This document shows, one piece after another, positions 7,157 through 7,225 of a stretch of DNA of 7,225 bases. A program made the position numbers and the translations under genes. The notes below the pieces were generated by a model. That model made no database searches. It saw only the letters and a program-made list of their open reading frames with translations, and was not told the origin of the DNA. Source of the stretch: an uncultured Clostridia bacterium (GTDB lineage: Bacteria; Bacillota; Clostridia; Lachnospirales; Anaerotignaceae); NCBI GenBank assembly GCA_937919015.1, contig CALFPN010000112.1, forward strand, positions 1-7,225, in the 5' to 3' direction. Position 1 is the stretch's first letter, and every line of letters starts with the position of its first letter.

Positions 7157-7165
7157 ACCCCCATT

Positions 7166-7191
7166 TGCAGAAGCATAAATATGCTTCTGCA
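7166..7191. repeat. Inverted repeat, 12-bp stem with 2-base centre
   Basis: TGCAGAAGCATA (7166-7177) and TATGCTTCTGCA (7180-7191) are perfect complements separated by AA. Its sequence is unlike the G/C-run palindromes on its left, so it is not simply another copy of them. Confidence 0.75.
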
Positions 7192-7200
7192 GTATCGGGT

Positions 7201-7219
7201 GCAGGGGCTGAGCTCCTGC
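7201..7219. repeat. Inverted repeat, 8-bp stem with 3-base loop
   Basis: GCAGGGGC (7201-7208) pairs with GCTCCTGC (7212-7219), with one G-U pair and a TGA loop. It is followed by a G run to the window edge (7221-7225). Confidence 0.6.
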
Positions 7220-7225
7220 TGGGGG

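Larger units (their letters stand above)
6998..7225. repeat. Non-coding tail with six consecutive hairpins, likely a palindromic intergenic repeat cluster
   Basis: No gene is visible here. Six inverted repeats follow each other with short gaps: 7022-7057, 7059-7077, 7107-7127, 7136-7156, 7166-7191 and 7201-7219. C runs follow the second, third and fourth (7078-7082, 7131-7133, 7158-7162), giving a rough 'palindrome then CCC' rhythm. The palindromes differ in sequence, but three share a GGGGAA or GAGGGA core. Such density is far beyond a terminator and resembles REP or MITE-like intergenic elements, or a structured RNA. It runs into the window edge, so its end is unknown. No transposase or target-site duplication is seen. 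Confidence 0.6.

Noticed and set aside
7022..7219. CRISPR array
   Set aside because: The palindromes differ in sequence and length and there is no repeated direct unit with uniform spacers.
6998..7225. Insertion sequence end or tRNA gene
   Set aside because: No transposase frame, target duplication or terminal repeats are visible, and no cloverleaf with T-loop or acceptor features can be built from the hairpins.

Overview
The window looks like Bacillota (probably gut Clostridia) sequence joined from at least two sources. Bases 1 to about 1370 are GC-rich: I counted 68% GC at 961-1020, and Arg is written CGC/CGG/CGT with no AGA in the rarA part. From about 1585 onward Arg is mostly AGA, Thr mostly ACA, Leu mostly CTG and Glu mostly GAA, with GC lower and variable (53% at 5041-5100, 37% at 6121-6180). 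The fused-glutaminase PurL and strong Shine-Dalgarno sites fit Clostridia. Genus-level assignment is not possible by eye.

Layout. 2-145: C-terminal tail of an unidentified protein, followed by a hairpin. 204-839: a histidine-phosphatase-fold protein with an altered RHG motif. 867-2012: one open frame whose first 168 residues are the N-terminal AAA+ part of RarA and whose last 213 residues are the C-terminal part of the purine enzyme AICAR formyltransferase (PurH). 2035-3297: purD. 3302-6997: purL with its glutaminase domain. 6998-7225: non-coding, with six consecutive hairpins.

The purH-purD-purL block is a tight operon fragment for de novo purine synthesis: PurD makes GAR, PurL makes FGAM, and PurH performs the second formyl transfer. 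The rarA/purH fusion cuts both genes. RarA lacks its lid and oligomerisation region, and PurH lacks the half holding the catalytic Lys-His pair. With the codon-use break, the likeliest reading is a chimeric assembly or recombination joint rather than a working fusion enzyme. A short stretch just after the joint (1371 to about 1580) has a third codon style, so there may be two joints.

I found no convincing new biological system. The two things most worth checking are the rarA/purH joint and the dense palindrome array after purL, which looks like a repetitive intergenic element or a structured RNA.
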